Shown here: one piece after another, positions 49,963-58,801 of the stretch
How positions within the stretch are numbered: position 1 is the first letter of the stretch
Layout of the letters: each line of letters starts with the position of its first letter
NCBI GenBank assembly: GCA_963731205.1
Contig: CAVSUJ010000001.1
Coordinates: 1,364,001 to 1,428,000 of the forward strand
DNA: 64,000 nucleotides
Direction of reading: 5' to 3'
From: DATAZK01 sp963731205
GTDB lineage: Bacteria; Actinomycetota; Actinomycetes; Frankiales; Frankiaceae
Notes under the pieces: model-generated
Database searches by the model: none
What the model saw: only the letters and a program-made list of their open reading frames with translations
Told to the model about the DNA's origin: nothing
Program-made: the position numbers and the translations under genes

Positions 49963-50532
49963 ATGGACGTGACCAATCGGACCGCCTGGCTGCGATTTCG
50001 ATCCTCATCAGGATGGACGCGGCGGGCCTGGGACCTCGGCCAGCAGTTGCGGCCGGCCACCGTCAACGCCGGTCAGCTCTTCGTCGTGGGGACGCCTACC
50101 CATGACGCCTGGCACGTCGCCGCTCATCTGGACGACGAAGCCACTTTCAGCGGCGTGACCACGCTTCGCCCGACGCTGCTGCGCTGGCAGCCACCCGTGG
50201 CCGGTCCGGCGCATCTGCGGGTTCCCGTCGATGAGCTACGCCGTTCCGGACGGGGTCGTGCCGTTCTCGTGGTCGCTCCGGATGAGCTGGCTGAGACCGA
50301 ATTGGAACGGCTGGCCGACGCCCGCCGGGCCGGAGCGACCGTACTCGCAGTGAGCGCGGCCCATGAGCGCGTCGCCGATCTCGCGGGCCTGGCCCACGAC
50401 TGCGCGGTGCTCGACAGCTCGGCAGGCTCGGCGAACACCCTGGAAGACATGGGGTTGGCGAGCCACCTCATCACCGTGAGCGCCGGCACCGCAGAGCTGC
50501 CGCGGCGACGATTCGCCTTGCTTCACCGCTGA
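49963..50532 (+). CDS. Orphan hypothetical protein, divergent from HD-GYP gene
   Basis: A 189-residue soluble protein: a basic N-terminus (MDVTNRTAWLRFRSSSGWTR), then PTHDAWHVAAHLDDEATFSG and a C-terminal half with LAETELERLADARRAGATVL, AVSAAHERVADLAGLAHDCA and VLDSSAGSANTLEDMG that alternates beta-strands and helices like a Rossmann-type or SIS-like fold. I do not recognise a family. It starts almost opposite to the HD-GYP gene's longer start and converges on an ANTAR gene 10 bp away, so a shared signalling task is possible but not shown. Confidence 0.7.
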   Translation: MDVTNRTAWLRFRSSSGWTRRAWDLGQQLRPATVNAGQLFVVGTPTHDAWHVAAHLDDEATFSGVTTLRPTLLRWQPPVAGPAHLRVPVDELRRSGRGRAVLVVAPDELAETELERLADARRAGATVLAVSAAHERVADLAGLAHDCAVLDSSAGSANTLEDMGLASHLITVSAGTAELPRRRFALLHR

Positions 50533-50542
50533 TTCGCGAGGG

Positions 50543-50941
50543 TCAGGCGGTCTTCTCCTCATCCGCAACCGGCCGCGGCGGCCCGGGCACGGGACGCTGA
50601 CCGACAGAGGAGACGGTGGGCCCAGCGGGGACAGCCACCAAACGCCGCAGCGCCACCACCTCTTGGGCGATCGCGCGCAACTTGGTGTGACGCGCCTGGC
50701 TCGCCTGGCGCAGGAGATCGAACGCCTCATCGGTGTCGACCCCACGGGTGACCATCACAACCCCGATCGCGGCGCCGATCTCGCGGTTGGTCTCCAGCGC
50801 CGCCTTCAGATCAGCGACACTGCGCCGCGCCGCCTGCAATTCAGTGTCCTGCTCGGAAATGCGAGCAAGCGCCGCTTCGAGTCGCGGGTCGGACGGGTCG
50901 TCCAGTGCCACCGGATGCTCCGATGTCAAAAGCCACGCCAT
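50543..50941 (-). CDS. ANTAR domain RNA-binding antiterminator
   Basis: About 132 residues. A coiled-coil-like helix (ALARISEQDTELQAARRSVA, DLKAALETN) leads to an ANTAR domain, NREIGAAIGVVMVTRGVDTD, EAFDLLRQASQARHTKLRAI and AQEVVALR, which in other proteins binds two-hexaloop RNA motifs to prevent termination. There is no GAF or receiver domain, so the signal input is missing or comes from a partner. A Pro-rich tail follows. Start codons ATG 50941, GTG 50944 or TTG 50950 are possible; ATG used. Confidence 0.88.
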   Translation of the reverse strand: MAWLLTSEHPVALDDPSDPRLEAALARISEQDTELQAARRSVADLKAALETNREIGAAIGVVMVTRGVDTDEAFDLLRQASQARHTKLRAIAQEVVALRRLVAVPAGPTVSSVGQRPVPGPPRPVADEEKTA

Positions 50942-51056
50942 CACTCGCAAAGCGGCTGGCGAGGCTCCTATCCGAACCCGGCTGCCAGATTAACGACGAT
51001 TCCCGCGATTACACAAGGCGCGACGAGCTCGGGACAGACCGGATACTTTCTGCTTT

Positions 51057-52526
51057 TCAGCAGTTCCAGAGCTGACGTTCGGCGCTGTGCGGATCGTTGA
51101 TGACCCCGCCCTCGTCGGCAAACACCATGACCGGCCGCGTTTTCGCGTCGTAGCGATCCCAGCCGGGATCACCGTTCGTCGCGAAGCGCACGAACGCCCC
51201 GTGCATGTCCGACGCCACCTGTTGCGACGGCTCCGATCCCTCGATCGGAGAGTGGCCGAGGTTGTCGAAGAAGAAGCCGATGTCGAGGCCGTGGGCAGCA
51301 CCCAGACCGGGGATGGGCGACTGCCACCCGAATTCGTAGACGAACGTGGCCGCGTCGCCCCGCGCCTGCGCCACCCGCAGCGCCGGCATCAGGAACATGG
51401 CATCGCGCATTGCCGCGGCGAGGACCGCGGAGGGCGTGCCGCAGAGCCGCTCGTATTCCGCGTACGCCGTCGCCGGGGCGCCGTTCACCGCCAGGAATGT
51501 GCTTGCCCGCTCGACGGTTTTCGCATCCCCCGGGCCGCCTCCAGCGACGAGCGCGAGCATCTCATCGCTGGTGCAGCCGATCAGTAATTCGACCGCACTG
51601 CCGGCGCCGTCGAGGATCATCTGCAGCGGCGGCCGTGGCAGCAGCGCCCCGTCGTGCGCCGTCGTGAACGTCATGCCGGCACCGACCGTGCTCGCGCCCC
51701 AGCGTTGCGGATCGGGATTGGCGGCCATGTCGAGCCAGGCAAGCTTGGAGAGGTTGGCCAGCCGCTGGGGGTCGACAGCCGCGAAACCCGCAGCGGTCGG
51801 AGCTACTCCGGCCTGCTCGGCGATGTTGGCCACCACCTTGGCAGCGTCCTGCGGCTCCAGCGACGCGGCGAGCGCCGCGCTGGAGATGACCGCCCGGCGA
51901 AACAGCCCGCGGTCGAGCGCGAGCAGGGCGAGGACGAGCCCGGCTCCGGCCGACTCCCCGAAGACCGTCACGTTGTCGGGGTCGCCGCCGAACGAGGCGA
52001 CGTTGTCGCGTACCCACTCCAATGCCAGCAGCAGGTCGAGCACCCCGCGGTTGGCGGGCGCATCGGGCAGCAGCCCGAAGCCCTCGACCCCGAGCCGGTA
52101 GTTCGGCGAGACGAAGACGACCCCGTCCCGGGCGAACGTGGTGCCGTCATACAGCGGCTGCGCCGAGCTGCCCGAGAGGTAGGCACCGCCATGGATCCAG
52201 ACCATGACCGGCAGACCGACCGCGCTGCGGTCCGGCGTCCAGACATTCAGATTCAGGCAGTCCTGCCCGGCGATCGACGGATCGTCGAGGAAGTCCAGCT
52301 GGCTCTGGGAGTGTTCGGCGTCGGGTTTGGGCGCGGTCGGTCCGAATTCCACGGCGTCGCGGGTGCCGTCCCAACCCTGCGCCGGCTCGGGCGCGGCAAA
52401 GCGCAGCGCCCCGAAAGGTGCTCGGGCGTAAGGGATTCCGAGGAAGCGGGCGATGCCGTCGGTCGCGAGCGTGCCGCGCAGGGTGCCGGCTTTGGTCTGG
52501 GCGAGGACGGTATCGACAGGGGTCAC
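51057..52526 (-). CDS. Carboxylesterase type B family protein
   Basis: A 489-residue alpha/beta hydrolase (para-nitrobenzyl esterase-like) from GTG 52526. The oxyanion motif PVMVWIHGGAYLSGSSAQPL, the nucleophile elbow VFGESAGAGLV and the later E and H (LLIGCTSDEMLAL, VASDMHGAFVRFA) fit the family. It hydrolyses carboxylic esters. No signal peptide, so it is cytoplasmic. It follows the PepSY-like gene on the same strand with a 26-bp gap, so they may be cotranscribed. Confidence 0.92.
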   Translation of the reverse strand: MTPVDTVLAQTKAGTLRGTLATDGIARFLGIPYARAPFGALRFAAPEPAQGWDGTRDAVEFGPTAPKPDAEHSQSQLDFLDDPSIAGQDCLNLNVWTPDRSAVGLPVMVWIHGGAYLSGSSAQPLYDGTTFARDGVVFVSPNYRLGVEGFGLLPDAPANRGVLDLLLALEWVRDNVASFGGDPDNVTVFGESAGAGLVLALLALDRGLFRRAVISSAALAASLEPQDAAKVVANIAEQAGVAPTAAGFAAVDPQRLANLSKLAWLDMAANPDPQRWGASTVGAGMTFTTAHDGALLPRPPLQMILDGAGSAVELLIGCTSDEMLALVAGGGPGDAKTVERASTFLAVNGAPATAYAEYERLCGTPSAVLAAAMRDAMFLMPALRVAQARGDAATFVYEFGWQSPIPGLGAAHGLDIGFFFDNLGHSPIEGSEPSQQVASDMHGAFVRFATNGDPGWDRYDAKTRPVMVFADEGGVINDPHSAERQLWNC

Positions 52527-52552
52527 ACCCTCATGGAAGCAGGCCGGCTGGG

Positions 52553-53164
52553 TCAGCCCTGCGCGGGGGCTTCTCCATTCGGGGGCGGCCCGGCGGGACG
52601 GCCGTACCCGCCGGCACCCTCAGGGCCACCCGGCCGACCCGGACGACCCGGGCCACCCGGACCGTGGGGGCCGCCGGGGCCGTGGGGGCCGCCCGTCATC
52701 GGGTCGCCCTTGCCCATTCCACTCTCGACGGCCGTGACGTTGAAGTTCTTGTCGAACTTGACCGTCACCTCGGTGCCGTCGGCTTTGGTCATGTGGGCCT
52801 CGTAGGCAGCGTCGCCGGCGTCGGTCTCGACCCGGTAGACCTTGCCGCCGGGCACCTTGGCGAGAGCCTTCTTGGTGAGCTCGGCCGTGATCGCGGCGGA
52901 CACCGGCTTCTCGTCGCTGCGCACCGGAGCGGACCCGTGCGCGTTGGCCGGAGTCTTCGGTGGCGTCCCCGATTCGCTGCTCGGCGTGCCTGACGTGCTG
53001 GTGCTCGTCGCGGCCGAAGCCCCGATCGTTCCGGCCAGCACTCCCCCGGCGACCACGCCCGCGGCCACGAGTCCGATGGTCTTGATCCGACGCTTGCTCA
53101 TGGGCTCGCGTGGTCCGGACGGGCCGGCGCCGAGCCAATCGTTCGAGTACGGATCTTCAGCCAT
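52553..53164 (-). CDS. Secreted PepSY-like protein with Gly/Pro-rich tail
   Basis: A 203-residue protein from ATG 53164 (GGGGAG upstream). It has a short cytoplasmic tail (MAEDPYSNDWLGAGPSGPRE), a membrane or signal helix (IKTIGLVAAGVVAGGVLAGT), a Ser/Thr/Pro linker, and a PepSY-type domain (ITAELTKKALAKVPGGKVYR, VETDAGDAAYEAHMTKADG and TVKFDKNFNVTAVESG), then a Gly/Pro-rich tail rich in GPHGPGGP repeats. PepSY domains often inhibit proteases or sense metal or stress. The 117 bp before the start do not show an obvious operator. Confidence 0.8.
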   Translation of the reverse strand: MAEDPYSNDWLGAGPSGPREPMSKRRIKTIGLVAAGVVAGGVLAGTIGASAATSTSTSGTPSSESGTPPKTPANAHGSAPVRSDEKPVSAAITAELTKKALAKVPGGKVYRVETDAGDAAYEAHMTKADGTEVTVKFDKNFNVTAVESGMGKGDPMTGGPHGPGGPHGPGGPGRPGRPGGPEGAGGYGRPAGPPPNGEAPAQG

Positions 53165-53327
53165 GTCGGGTTTCTCCCCTGTCTCGGGTGCGAGCACGAC
53201 AGCGTGCTCGCCGTACCCGGACGATCGAGATCTGCGTTGAGCTGGCGCTATGGCCAAGCTGTCAACGACCTGTCAAATGCTGTGCGCAGCCTGACAAGAG
53301 GCTGAAAAGTGCAGGTCAGGGCCCGGC

Positions 53328-54338
53328 TCAGTCCTGGGCGAGATCGATGATCTGGCGCAGTGATTGTGGGTCGCGGCCCCCGACGAGCAGGCTGGTGACC
53401 GGGCTCTTGCGCCACAGTTCGAGGCGTTCCTTGATCCTTCCGGGAGGACCGATCAGCGAGATCTCGTCGGCGAAGGCGTCGGGCACCGCCTTGATGGCGC
53501 CCTCCCGGTCGCCGGCGAAGAAGAGCTCCTGCACGCGCAGAGCCTCCTCCTCATAGCCCATCCGCTGCATCAGCTTGGTGTGGTAGTTCTGCCCCTTCGC
53601 GCCCATACCGCCGATGTAGAAGCCGAGCATGGCCTTCACGGGGTACAGCCCGGCGGCCACATCGTCGGTGACGTTGATGTTGACGAGCGCCGGGATCTCG
53701 AAGCCGGGCTTGGCGCCGGCGAGCTGCTCGGCGTACACCTCGGGACGGAACGGCGAGTAGTACAGCGGGAGCCAACCGTCGGCGATCTCCGCCGTCTGCG
53801 TGACGTTCTTCGGGCCTTCGGCGCCGAGCACGATCGGAAGGTCGGCGCGCAGCGGATGGACCATCGAGTTCAGCGGCTTGCCGAGGCCCGCGCTGCCCGG
53901 ACCCTGATACGGCAGCTGGTAGAACTCGCCGTCGAAGGTGAGCTTGTCCTCGCGGCGAAGCACCCGGCGGATGATCTCCACGTACTCGCGGGTACGAGCG
54001 AGCGGACGCCGGCTCGGCTGGCCGTACCACCCCTCGACCACCTGTGGGCCCGAGGCCCCGAGGCCGAGGATGAAGCGCCCGCCCGAGAGGTGATCCACCG
54101 AGATGGCCGCCATCGCCGTGGCGGTGGGAGTACGCGCGGCCATCTGCACGATCCCGGTGCCGACGCGCACCCGCTTGGTGTGCGCCGCGACCCAGGCCGC
54201 GTAGGTGAACGCGTCGTTGCCCCACGATTCGGCGACCCACACCGAATCCAGGCCGAGGTCATCAACGGCAGCGAGCGTCTGGGCAAGGTCGGGCGGTGGG
54301 GTGCGACCCCAGTAGCCGAGCTGGATTCCGATCTTCAC
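53328..54338 (-). CDS. LLM class F420-dependent oxidoreductase
   Basis: About 336 residues from GTG 54338. The luciferase-like monooxygenase barrel begins VKIGIQLGYWGRTPPPDLAQ, has DSVWVAESWGNDAFTYAAWV, RVRVGTGIVQMAARTPTATA, FILGLGASGPQVVEGWYG and DLPIVLGAEGPKNVTQTAEI. This is typical of the actinobacterial F420-dependent LLM branch used for reduction of small molecules. Cofactor F420 genes are not in the window. It sits between the PepSY-like gene and the secreted SGNH hydrolase, and its substrate is unknown. Confidence 0.9.
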   Translation of the reverse strand: MKIGIQLGYWGRTPPPDLAQTLAAVDDLGLDSVWVAESWGNDAFTYAAWVAAHTKRVRVGTGIVQMAARTPTATAMAAISVDHLSGGRFILGLGASGPQVVEGWYGQPSRRPLARTREYVEIIRRVLRREDKLTFDGEFYQLPYQGPGSAGLGKPLNSMVHPLRADLPIVLGAEGPKNVTQTAEIADGWLPLYYSPFRPEVYAEQLAGAKPGFEIPALVNINVTDDVAAGLYPVKAMLGFYIGGMGAKGQNYHTKLMQRMGYEEEALRVQELFFAGDREGAIKAVPDAFADEISLIGPPGRIKERLELWRKSPVTSLLVGGRDPQSLRQIIDLAQD

Positions 54339-54360
54339 AACTTCGGATCCTGGCACAGCG

Positions 54361-55683
54361 TCAGCGGGCGGCTGCTCCCAGCGCCCCGGGAACCTCCGCG
54401 ATGGCGGCGCGCATCACCTGCGTCATGGCCGCGACCCCGAGCGGATTCGGATGGATGTGATCGCCGGCGTCGTAGCTCGCCTGGATGATTCCGGTGGCCG
54501 GATCGGTCAGGGCGGCGTCGATGTCGGCCACGATCGGATAACGCCGCAGGCCCGCGTTCAACTCCTGGCGCTGCTGCTCCTGCTCGGCCGTGAGCCCGTC
54601 GCCGCGGCCCGGCACCGTCGCCACGATGAGCGTCTCGTGTGCCGCCGCCACCTTCGCCGCGAACAGCCGGATCTCCGCGAGGATCGCCTGCGCGCTGACC
54701 CCGGCCTTGATGTCGTTGCTGCCCATCTCGACCATCATCGCGGAGACTCCGAGCGGCGCGAAGACGTCGGTGGCCACCCGCGGCGGGAGCTGCCCCGGCG
54801 CGGCCTGACCGGTGATCCGATCGCCGGCGACACCGAAGTTCAGCGCCACCAGGCGGCCGTCGGTCTGGCTCTCGAGTTGATCGGTCCAGCGGGCCGAGGT
54901 GTCGACGGGCAGGAAGAGCCCGTCCGTCAGCGAGTCACCGTAGATGGCGAGGGTGGGGACCGGCGCCGCGGGAAGCACCTGCACCTCGGAGAGCCAGCGA
55001 TCCTCGCTGCGCTCGCTGAAGGGCAGTCCGGCAGCGGATGCCGTGGCATCGCCGGCACCTGCGGGCGTGCAGCCGGAGGACTGCGAGCTCCAGTAGTGCC
55101 ACGGCGCGGAGTCACCGGCGGTGAGGTCGACGCTCAACGTGACGTCCTGGCCGCGCTGGACCGGCAGGCTCACCGGGTCCGTGGTGACGTCGCCGTTGGC
55201 CGGCAGCGTGACCGCGGCCGCGCCGTGGACGGTGACGATGCGTTCGGTGGCCGGGTCGACGTCGAGGCCCGTGGTGCGCACCGCGGCGACGAGATGGCTG
55301 AAGGTCACCGGCGTCGTCGACGGGTAGTTGACGAGGCGGAAACGCAGCTGGCTGCCGCTCAGGCTGATGTGGGCGACGATCCGGCAGCTGAGGTCGCTAC
55401 CGCTGGTGACCCCGGCGTGGTCGAGGCTCAATGCCCATGCCGTGCGCCAGGGCGAGCTGTCGGCGAGCACGGCTTTCGGCGTCGATTTGACGACCGGCGC
55501 CGCGGCGGGCGGCAGGTGCTTGGTGGTAACGACCGCAGCGTGCTCGGCGGCCTTGCCGTGGAACAGACCGGCAGCCCAGGCACCGCCTCCGCCGGCAGCC
55601 GCCACGGCGAAGATGCTCATCACCGCGACGCGCTTCACGCCCGCAGGCCGAGGGCCCCGGTGTCGTGGTTGTCGCGCCGCCAT
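54361..55683 (-). CDS. Secreted SGNH/GDSL hydrolase with N-terminal beta domain
   Basis: A 440-residue protein. The N-terminus has a signal peptide (VKRVAVMSIFAVAAAGGGGA). Residues about 90-200 form a beta-rich domain (LSGSQLRFRLVNYPSTTPVT). The C-terminal SGNH domain has LAIYGDSLTDG (Ser), NFGVAGDRI, MMVEMGSNDIK (Gly/Asn) and GDHIHPNPLG (Asp/His). This resembles rhamnogalacturonan-acetylesterase-like lipases/esterases outside the cell. It is a second SGNH gene in this stretch; sequence similarity to the one at 46.2 kb is limited to the motifs. Confidence 0.9.
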   Translation of the reverse strand: MAARQPRHRGPRPAGVKRVAVMSIFAVAAAGGGGAWAAGLFHGKAAEHAAVVTTKHLPPAAAPVVKSTPKAVLADSSPWRTAWALSLDHAGVTSGSDLSCRIVAHISLSGSQLRFRLVNYPSTTPVTFSHLVAAVRTTGLDVDPATERIVTVHGAAAVTLPANGDVTTDPVSLPVQRGQDVTLSVDLTAGDSAPWHYWSSQSSGCTPAGAGDATASAAGLPFSERSEDRWLSEVQVLPAAPVPTLAIYGDSLTDGLFLPVDTSARWTDQLESQTDGRLVALNFGVAGDRITGQAAPGQLPPRVATDVFAPLGVSAMMVEMGSNDIKAGVSAQAILAEIRLFAAKVAAAHETLIVATVPGRGDGLTAEQEQQRQELNAGLRRYPIVADIDAALTDPATGIIQASYDAGDHIHPNPLGVAAMTQVMRAAIAEVPGALGAAAR

Positions 55684-55733
55684 GCCCTTTCATTCGGCGC
55701 AATGGCATCCGGTGTGAGCCGGGACTTTCGACG

Positions 55734-58148
55734 TCAGGCCTGGGCGCCCGTCGCCGGCATGAGTTCCTCGAACGGCACCGGGCGGCCGAGCAGGTAGCCC
55801 TGGCCCAGGTCACAGCCGTATTCGCGCAGGCAGTGCAGCTGCTCCTCGTTCTCCACACCCTCGGCAACGACCCGCACGCCGAGACCCGACGCCAGATGAA
55901 TGGTGGAGCGAACGATCGCCGCGTCACCCGTGTCAGCGGCGATCCCGGCCACGAACCGGCGGTCGACCTTGATCTCGTTGACGGCGAAGCGCTGCAAGAA
56001 GGAAAGCGAGGAGAACCCGGTGCCGAAGTCGTCGACCGACAGCTGCACGCCGCGTGCCCGCAGACCGGTGAGCACCTGCTCGACAACCTCGAGCTCGCTG
56101 ACGATGACGGTCTCGGTGATCTCCAGGATCAGCTGCGACGGGGCCAGCTCATACCGGTCGAGGATCGCCATCACGTCATCGATGAGCCGGGAATCCATGA
56201 GGTTGCGCGCCGACAGGTTCACCGCCATGGTCGGCGGGTCATCGGGCTGCTGACGCTGCAGCCCGGCAGCCGCACTGCAGGCCATGTCGAGCACGCGCAA
56301 GGTGAAGTCACGCACCAGCGGCGACTGCTCGACCACCGGGACGATGTGGGACGGCCAGAGCAACCCGCGGCGGGGGTGCTGCCAGCGCACCAGCGCCTCG
56401 TAACCCACCGTCCGGCCGGTGTCGAGCGTCACCTTGGGCTGGTAATAGAGGACGAGCTGGCACTCGTCGACCGCGCTCTGCAGCTCGGTCAGCACGATCA
56501 GCCGCTCGGCACTGCCCCGGTCACGCTCGCCGCGATAGCGAGCGGCCGAGCCGGGACGCGCCTTGGCCTCGTACATCGCCATGTCGGCGTTGCGCAGCAG
56601 GCCCTCGACGTGATCGGAGTCCACCGGGCACACGGCGACGCCGATGCTCCCGCCGACCGATACCCGTAGCCCCTCGAGCAGGAACGGCTCGTTGAGCGCC
56701 CCGAGCAGCGCATCGGCAATCACTTCCGCGTCGTCAGCGGTGGCGATCCCGGTGAGCAGGATGCCGAACTCGTCACCCCCGAGGCGAGCCACCAGATCCT
56801 CGCGCCGCACCTGCGCCGAAAGGCGGTCGGAGACCTGCTGCAGGAGGACGTCTCCCACGGCATGGCCCAGTGTGTCGTTGACCTGCTTGAAACGGTCGAG
56901 ATCGAGCAGCAGCAGCGCGACCACCTCATCGGCAGTGCGCTGCTCGAGGGCGGCGGCGCACCGGCGCAGGAGCAGGGTGCGATTGCCGAGGCCGGTCAGC
57001 CCGTCGTGGGTGGCCTCGTGGACCTGGCGCGACAGGAGCCGGGCGTTGACGAGGTGACTGCTGACGGCATCGGCGAAGGCAGTGAAGAGGTGACGCTCGC
57101 GCTCGGTCAGCGAGCTGCCGGGGGGCAGCGAGATGTCGAGCATGCCGATCATGCCCTCGCGAACCTTGAGGACCTCGCGGGCGCCATTGACGAGCTCGCT
57201 CGGGCTGGAGCGCTGCGCGTGGGTGACCTCGCCGAGCTCGCGGCGCCAGATCGCCCACGGGCCGATGCCGGCCGATTCGGGAGCACCGAGGGGCAGCCCG
57301 TCGCCGCGTAGCCAGAGCGCGGCGCCGGTGGTGTTGAACATGCGCTCGGCCCAGGCCAGCGCGGCGCGCACGACCTGCTCCTCCTCGCCCCGGTTGAGAT
57401 CGCCGTTCGCCGCGTCGAGCATGCGCCAGGCGTCGCGGTCCTGCTGCACCCGCTGGTAGCCCGTATAGATGATGTGCAACGCGATGATCACCGGCGGCAG
57501 CACGATCAGGCTTCGCGGGCTCCACCAGGCCAGCCAGACCACCGCAGACGCGAAAACGACATTGCTGAGCGTCGTCAGCAGGCTGATGCCGTTGAAGCTG
57601 CTCATCGCCTGGCGCCAATTTCCTCCGGTGGAGGCGGCGACGACCGTAGCGACGGCAATGGCGGTGAAGAGGCTGAAGGCCAGGCCGGCGACGAACAGCA
57701 GCGGCAGGTGTCGCGGGAGAGCGAGCTGATGCAGGTCGCCCGACCAGGGGACGAGCAGCGCGACCACCCCGGTGGCGGCGGTGAAGTCGGCGACGTTGAA
57801 GGCGGCCTTGATCAGCGGCTTGCGCACGATGGTGTGGGCCAGCACCTGACCGGCGCAGCTCGCGATCACCAACCACGGAGCCGGCACCAGTCCGCAGCTG
57901 ACCAGAACCGCCGCTTCGCCCCAACCGATCGACAGGCGCTCGCCGCGATGCCAGATCGGAAGCCGGATCAGCTCGCTGAGCGCGACGAGCAGGATGGCCA
58001 GGCCGAAGCGCCACAGGATGGGGCTGTGACCTTCGACGGCGACGGCCGCTGCCAGCGCGATCGCGCCAAGCGCGACAGTGCATCCGACGGTGGCGAGGGT
58101 GCGCCGTCGAACGTCGAAGCTGTCGGTCACGCTCACCGGCGGCTGCAT
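55734..58148 (-). CDS. Membrane GGDEF-EAL cyclic di-GMP signalling protein
   Basis: An 804-residue protein. The first about 240 residues hold several hydrophobic helices (RRTLATVGCTVALGAIALAA, PLLFVAGLAFSLFTAIAVAT), a MASE-like sensor. A GAF-like region follows (about 250-385; AALWLRGDGLPLG and AREVLKVREGMIG). The GGDEF domain has LLLLDLDRFKQVNDTLGHAV and ARLGGDEFGILL. The EAL domain has VGYEALVRWQHPRRG, AVNLSARNLMDS, LILEITETVIV and VDDFGTGFSSLSFLQ, with the residues expected for phosphodiesterase activity. So it can make and break c-di-GMP. An HD-GYP gene lies 6 kb away on the same strand. Confidence 0.93.
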   Translation of the reverse strand: MQPPVSVTDSFDVRRRTLATVGCTVALGAIALAAAVAVEGHSPILWRFGLAILLVALSELIRLPIWHRGERLSIGWGEAAVLVSCGLVPAPWLVIASCAGQVLAHTIVRKPLIKAAFNVADFTAATGVVALLVPWSGDLHQLALPRHLPLLFVAGLAFSLFTAIAVATVVAASTGGNWRQAMSSFNGISLLTTLSNVVFASAVVWLAWWSPRSLIVLPPVIIALHIIYTGYQRVQQDRDAWRMLDAANGDLNRGEEEQVVRAALAWAERMFNTTGAALWLRGDGLPLGAPESAGIGPWAIWRRELGEVTHAQRSSPSELVNGAREVLKVREGMIGMLDISLPPGSSLTERERHLFTAFADAVSSHLVNARLLSRQVHEATHDGLTGLGNRTLLLRRCAAALEQRTADEVVALLLLDLDRFKQVNDTLGHAVGDVLLQQVSDRLSAQVRREDLVARLGGDEFGILLTGIATADDAEVIADALLGALNEPFLLEGLRVSVGGSIGVAVCPVDSDHVEGLLRNADMAMYEAKARPGSAARYRGERDRGSAERLIVLTELQSAVDECQLVLYYQPKVTLDTGRTVGYEALVRWQHPRRGLLWPSHIVPVVEQSPLVRDFTLRVLDMACSAAAGLQRQQPDDPPTMAVNLSARNLMDSRLIDDVMAILDRYELAPSQLILEITETVIVSELEVVEQVLTGLRARGVQLSVDDFGTGFSSLSFLQRFAVNEIKVDRRFVAGIAADTGDAAIVRSTIHLASGLGVRVVAEGVENEEQLHCLREYGCDLGQGYLLGRPVPFEELMPATGAQA

Positions 58149-58219
58149 CCTGACTTAGTCGTCGACCAACTTGGCCTGATGACTCATTGCAGCACAGGAT
58201 CGACACTTACACACAGTCT

Positions 58220-58239
58220 CGGCGAACAATCGTTCGCCG
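58220..58239. promoter_or_regulatory. Hairpin upstream of the GGDEF-EAL gene
   Basis: CGGCGAAC and GTTCGCCG pair perfectly (8 bp, 4-base loop) 72 bp before the GGDEF-EAL start; it may be an operator or attenuator. Confidence 0.35.
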
Positions 58240-58649
58240 GACGTAGAGGGCAGCTCAGCCCCAAGAGACGTGGCGCACGTCAGTTCCCTTCTGGCTCATG
58301 ACGACGGGGAGGCGAAAGGGGTGGCACACGGGCAGGCACGAGCGGCCTGCTACGGGTCGTTCACGCGAGCGCGTAGTCAGCAGTGCCGGCAGCACGAGCT
58401 GTGCGGCTCACACGGCTGACCGGGGGCTCCGGACAGCCGACCGAAGATCATTCCCAGGACCAGTGGCTCACTTTTGGCTCCCACATATCGATGTCGGATA
58501 GTCACTCTGTGTAGTCAGTTACCGCTATACGGTGATTCAACTCTCTGATCACGGAGATGGCAAATCTCGTGACTTTCCGTTAGTAATGCAGGTAAAACGT
58601 ATCTGTTGTGAATTCGTTGACCTGCCGAAGTCGGAAAGGATCTTCCTAA

Positions 58650-58757
58650 ATGGTCACTCTGAGTGACATCCCGCCGATCACCTTCGCCACGCTCCGCATC
58701 ATGGTTGGGCGAAATGCGCGCCACAGGACTCCCGCTGCGGCACGCTTGCGTCATTGA
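58650..58757 (+). CDS. Possible small protein (35 residues)
   Basis: An ATG with GGAAAGGA nine bases upstream opens a 35-codon frame (MVTLSDIPPITFATLRIMVG, then a basic tail) to a TGA at 58755. There is no recognised family or export signal. The first codons overlap a palindrome (GTCACTC-T-GAGTGAC at 58653-58667). It may be a leader for the DUF4333-like gene 44 bp downstream, or not be translated at all. Confidence 0.3.
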   Translation: MVTLSDIPPITFATLRIMVGRNARHRTPAAARLRH

Positions 58758-58801
58758 CGGCGGCTGACGGCGGCCGTACTCGAGCGAGGGGACCCCACCG
58801 G

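Larger units (their letters stand above)
58149..58801. other. Gene-poor stretch between GGDEF-EAL and DUF4333-like genes
   Basis: About 650 bp without a convincing large gene. It holds the GGDEF-EAL promoter region with a hairpin (58220-58239), a more AT-rich stretch from about 58490 to 58650 with a bulged hairpin around CACGGAGAT/ATCTCGTG (58550-58571), and one small open frame (58650-58757). No riboswitch was recognised. Confidence 0.5.

Noticed and set aside
58298..58501. A 67-codon frame in the gap after the GGDEF-EAL gene
   Set aside because: Arg/Ser-rich composition and no ribosome-binding site; looks like non-coding sequence.
58149..58801. A c-di-GMP or c-di-AMP riboswitch in the gap
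   Set aside because: Hairpins are present but none of the conserved core sequences of these riboswitches could be seen.
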